Shown here: positions 5,793 to 7,401 of the stretch, piece by piece
How the letters are laid out: each line of letters starts with the position of its first letter
Position numbering within the stretch: the first letter of the stretch is position 1
DNA from: Pseudomonadota bacterium
GTDB taxonomy: Bacteria; Pseudomonadota; Alphaproteobacteria; Acetobacterales; Acetobacteraceae
Reading direction: 5' to 3'
Length of the DNA: 7,401 bases
Assembly (NCBI GenBank): GCA_021808205.1
Contig: JAKBCD010000075.1
Location: 1 to 7,401 of the forward strand
The notes under the pieces: generated by a model
The model's input: only the letters and a program-made list of their open reading frames with translations
Told to the model about the DNA's origin: nothing
The model's database searches: none
Translations under genes and position numbers: made by a program

Positions 5793-7184
5793 ATGGCCGA
5801 AGCGTTCGACGTTATCGTGATCGGGTCCGGGCCAGGGGGGTATGTCTGCGCCATCCGCGCCGCACAGCTCGGCTTCCGGGTCGCCTGCGTCGAGAAGCGC
5901 GCAACCCTTGGCGGCACCTGCCTGAATATCGGCTGCATCCCCTCCAAGGCGCTGCTGCAATCCTCTGAGAATTTTCACGAGGCGGCGCACAGCCTCAAGG
6001 ACCACGGTATCGAGATCGGGGGGATAAAGCTGGACCTCGCCCGGATGCAGGCCCGCAAGGGCGAGGTGGTAACCGCCAATACCAAGGGGGTCGAATTCCT
6101 GTTCAAGAAGAACAAGATCACCTGGATCAAGGGCGCGGCCAAATTCACCGGGGCGAATGAGATCGAGGTCGCGGGAACGGCCTACACCGCCAAGCATGTC
6201 GTCATCGCCACCGGCTCCGATTCCGCACCGTTGAAGGGCGTTGCGGTGGATGAAAAGCACATCGTCACCTCCACCGGCGCGTTGGAGCTGGATAAAGTGC
6301 CGGGCCATATGGTGGTCATCGGCGGCGGCGTGATCGGGCTGGAGCTGGGCTCGGTGTGGCGCCGCCTGGGGGCCGAGGTCACCGTTATCGAGTTCCTGGA
6401 CAAGATCATCCCCACCATGGATGGCGAAATCTCCAAGACCTTCCAGCAGATTCTCACCAAGCAGGGCTTCAAGTTCAAGCTCGGCCACAAGGTCACCGCC
6501 GCCAAAATTGAGGGCGAAAAAGTCACCCTGACCGTGGAACCCGCCAAGGGCGGCGAGGCGCAGAGTATCACCGCCGATGTGGTGCTGCTCTCCATTGGCC
6601 GCTACGCCTATACCGAGGGGCTGAACCTGGCCGCCGCTGGGGTTGAAACCGATGAGCGCGGCCGCGTGAAGATCGACAACCACTTCCAGACCAATGTGCC
6701 CGGCGTATACGCCATTGGCGATGTGGTGGCGGGCGCCATGCTGGCCCACAAGGCCGAGGAAGAAGGCGTGGCCCTGGCCGAAATTCTGGCCGGGCAGCAC
6801 GGCCATGTGAATTACAACGCCATCCCCAGCGTGGTTTACACCTGGCCGGAAGTGGCCGCCGTGGGCCAGACCGAGGAAGAGCTGAAAGCCGCCGGGATGG
6901 CTTATAAAGTGGGTAAATTCCCCTTCATGGCCAATGGCCGCGCCCGCGCCATGGGGGCAACCGACGGTTTCGTGAAGCTGCTTTCCGAGAAGGAGACCGA
7001 CAGGCTGCTGGGCGCGCATATCCTCGGGCCGGACGCCGGCGGGCTGATCGCCGAATGCGTGACGGCCATTGAATTCGGTGCCTCCGCCGAGGATGTGGCG
7101 CGCACCTGCCACGCCCACCCCACCCTTAGCGAAGCCGTAAAAGAGGCAGCACTTGCCGTTGACGGCCGGGCGGTACACATCTGA
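5793..7184 (+). CDS. lpd: Dihydrolipoamide dehydrogenase (E3 component of 2-oxoacid dehydrogenase complexes)
   Basis: This 463-residue flavoprotein reoxidises the dihydrolipoyl groups of 2-oxoacid dehydrogenase complexes (pyruvate, 2-oxoglutarate) and/or the glycine cleavage system, passing electrons through a disulfide and FAD to NAD+. The FAD fold starts at [11 protein letters not shown] (6-16). The redox-active pair Cys43/Cys48 sits in [13 protein letters not shown]. The NAD-binding Rossmann motif is [13 protein letters not shown] (174-186), with Glu200 ending the second strand (VTVIE) as expected for NAD preference. The second FAD contact is GVYAIGDV (304-311). The C-terminal dimer domain has HPTLSE (442-447), where His442 and Glu447 form the catalytic dyad that acts across the dimer interface. 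Length and motifs are those of a complete, active enzyme. No E1 or E2 gene is next to it, so which complex it serves cannot be told. It overlaps pdxJ by one base. Related disulfide reductases lack the combination of [13 protein letters not shown] and HPTLSE. Confidence 0.97.
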   Translation: MAEAFDVIVIGSGPGGYVCAIRAAQLGFRVACVEKRATLGGTCLNIGCIPSKALLQSSENFHEAAHSLKDHGIEIGGIKLDLARMQARKGEVVTANTKGVEFLFKKNKITWIKGAAKFTGANEIEVAGTAYTAKHVVIATGSDSAPLKGVAVDEKHIVTSTGALELDKVPGHMVVIGGGVIGLELGSVWRRLGAEVTVIEFLDKIIPTMDGEISKTFQQILTKQGFKFKLGHKVTAAKIEGEKVTLTVEPAKGGEAQSITADVVLLSIGRYAYTEGLNLAAAGVETDERGRVKIDNHFQTNVPGVYAIGDVVAGAMLAHKAEEEGVALAEILAGQHGHVNYNAIPSVVYTWPEVAAVGQTEEELKAAGMAYKVGKFPFMANGRARAMGATDGFVKLLSEKETDRLLGAHILGPDAGGLIAECVTAIEFGASAEDVARTCHAHPTLSEAVKEAALAVDGRAVHI

Positions 7185-7401
7185 TGATCCGCCTCGGTGT
7201 GAATATCGACCATGTCGCCACGCTGCGGAACGCGCGCGGCGGCAACCACCCGGACCCGCTGACCGTGGCGAAGTCGCTCGTCGGCTCGGGCATGGATGGC
7301 ATCACCATCCATCTGCGCGAGGACAGGCGCCATATCCGCGACGCCGATGCCGAGGCAATTTGCGCCTGGGCGGGAAAGCCGGTGAATTTCGAAATGGCCG
7401 C
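7184..7401 (+). CDS. pdxJ: Pyridoxine 5'-phosphate synthase, N-terminal part (cut by window edge)
   Basis: The first 72 codons are visible and the frame is still open at the end of the window. The ATG at 7184 shares its A with the lpd TGA (TGATG), suggesting translational coupling. The sequence begins [20 protein letters not shown] and continues with [20 protein letters not shown] and VNFEMA, which are the hallmark segments of PdxJ. By family knowledge this TIM-barrel enzyme condenses 1-deoxy-D-xylulose 5-phosphate with 3-amino-2-oxopropyl phosphate in the last step of the DXP-dependent vitamin B6 pathway. Residues expected to bind or catalyse are present: Asn7, Asp9, His10, Arg15, His43, Arg45, His50 and Glu70. 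This pathway is typical of Alpha- and Gammaproteobacteria. Nothing can be said about the C-terminal half. Confidence 0.95.
   Translation, partial: MIRLGVNIDHVATLRNARGGNHPDPLTVAKSLVGSGMDGITIHLREDRRHIRDADAEAICAWAGKPVNFEMA

Noticed and set aside
5394..7178. A 594-codon open frame on the minus strand
   Set aside because: It is fully antisense to lpd and the CobW-like gene, its translation is Gly/His-rich with no family motif, and it is the expected mirror of high-GC coding sequence.

Overview
The window is compact, GC-rich bacterial chromosome with strong G/C at third codon positions. The gene families suggest an alphaproteobacterium, possibly of the Rhodospirillales/Acetobacteraceae type, but that placement is inferred from protein style and composition and not from any marker gene. 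There are no RNA genes, insertion sequences, CRISPR arrays or phage genes. The window is mostly conserved housekeeping genes plus one small, odd, unrecognised protein.

Left block, plus strand (1-1816): the 3' part of a polar amino acid ABC transporter ATPase (HisP/OccP type). It is followed by a two-gene chaperone operon: a zinc-finger-less DnaJ-family co-chaperone (cbpA) overlapping by four bases a small CbpM-like modulator gene (cbpM). Two weak promoter candidates lie in the short gap before cbpA.

Middle block, minus strand (1831-5316): full-length cobalamin-dependent methionine synthase (metH), carrying homocysteine, folate, B12 and reactivation domains in one chain. It converges with cbpM: the two stop codons are only 14 bases apart, under an AT-rich inverted repeat.

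Right block, plus strand (5355-7401): divergent from metH, with only 38 bp between the two start codons, is a 111-residue protein. Its GCFCC motif and downstream region resemble part of a CobW/YjiA-type (COG0523, G3E) metallochaperone GTPase, but it has no recognisable P-loop. Next come dihydrolipoamide dehydrogenase (lpd) and the first 72 codons of pyridoxine 5'-phosphate synthase (pdxJ), whose start codon shares one base with the lpd stop codon.

The most interesting point is the CobW-like mini-protein beside the B12-dependent methionine synthase. The short divergent spacer also holds a perfect 6-5-6 palindrome. Together these suggest, but do not show, a metal- or cobalamin-related accessory function. 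The rest is ordinary core metabolism and protein folding.
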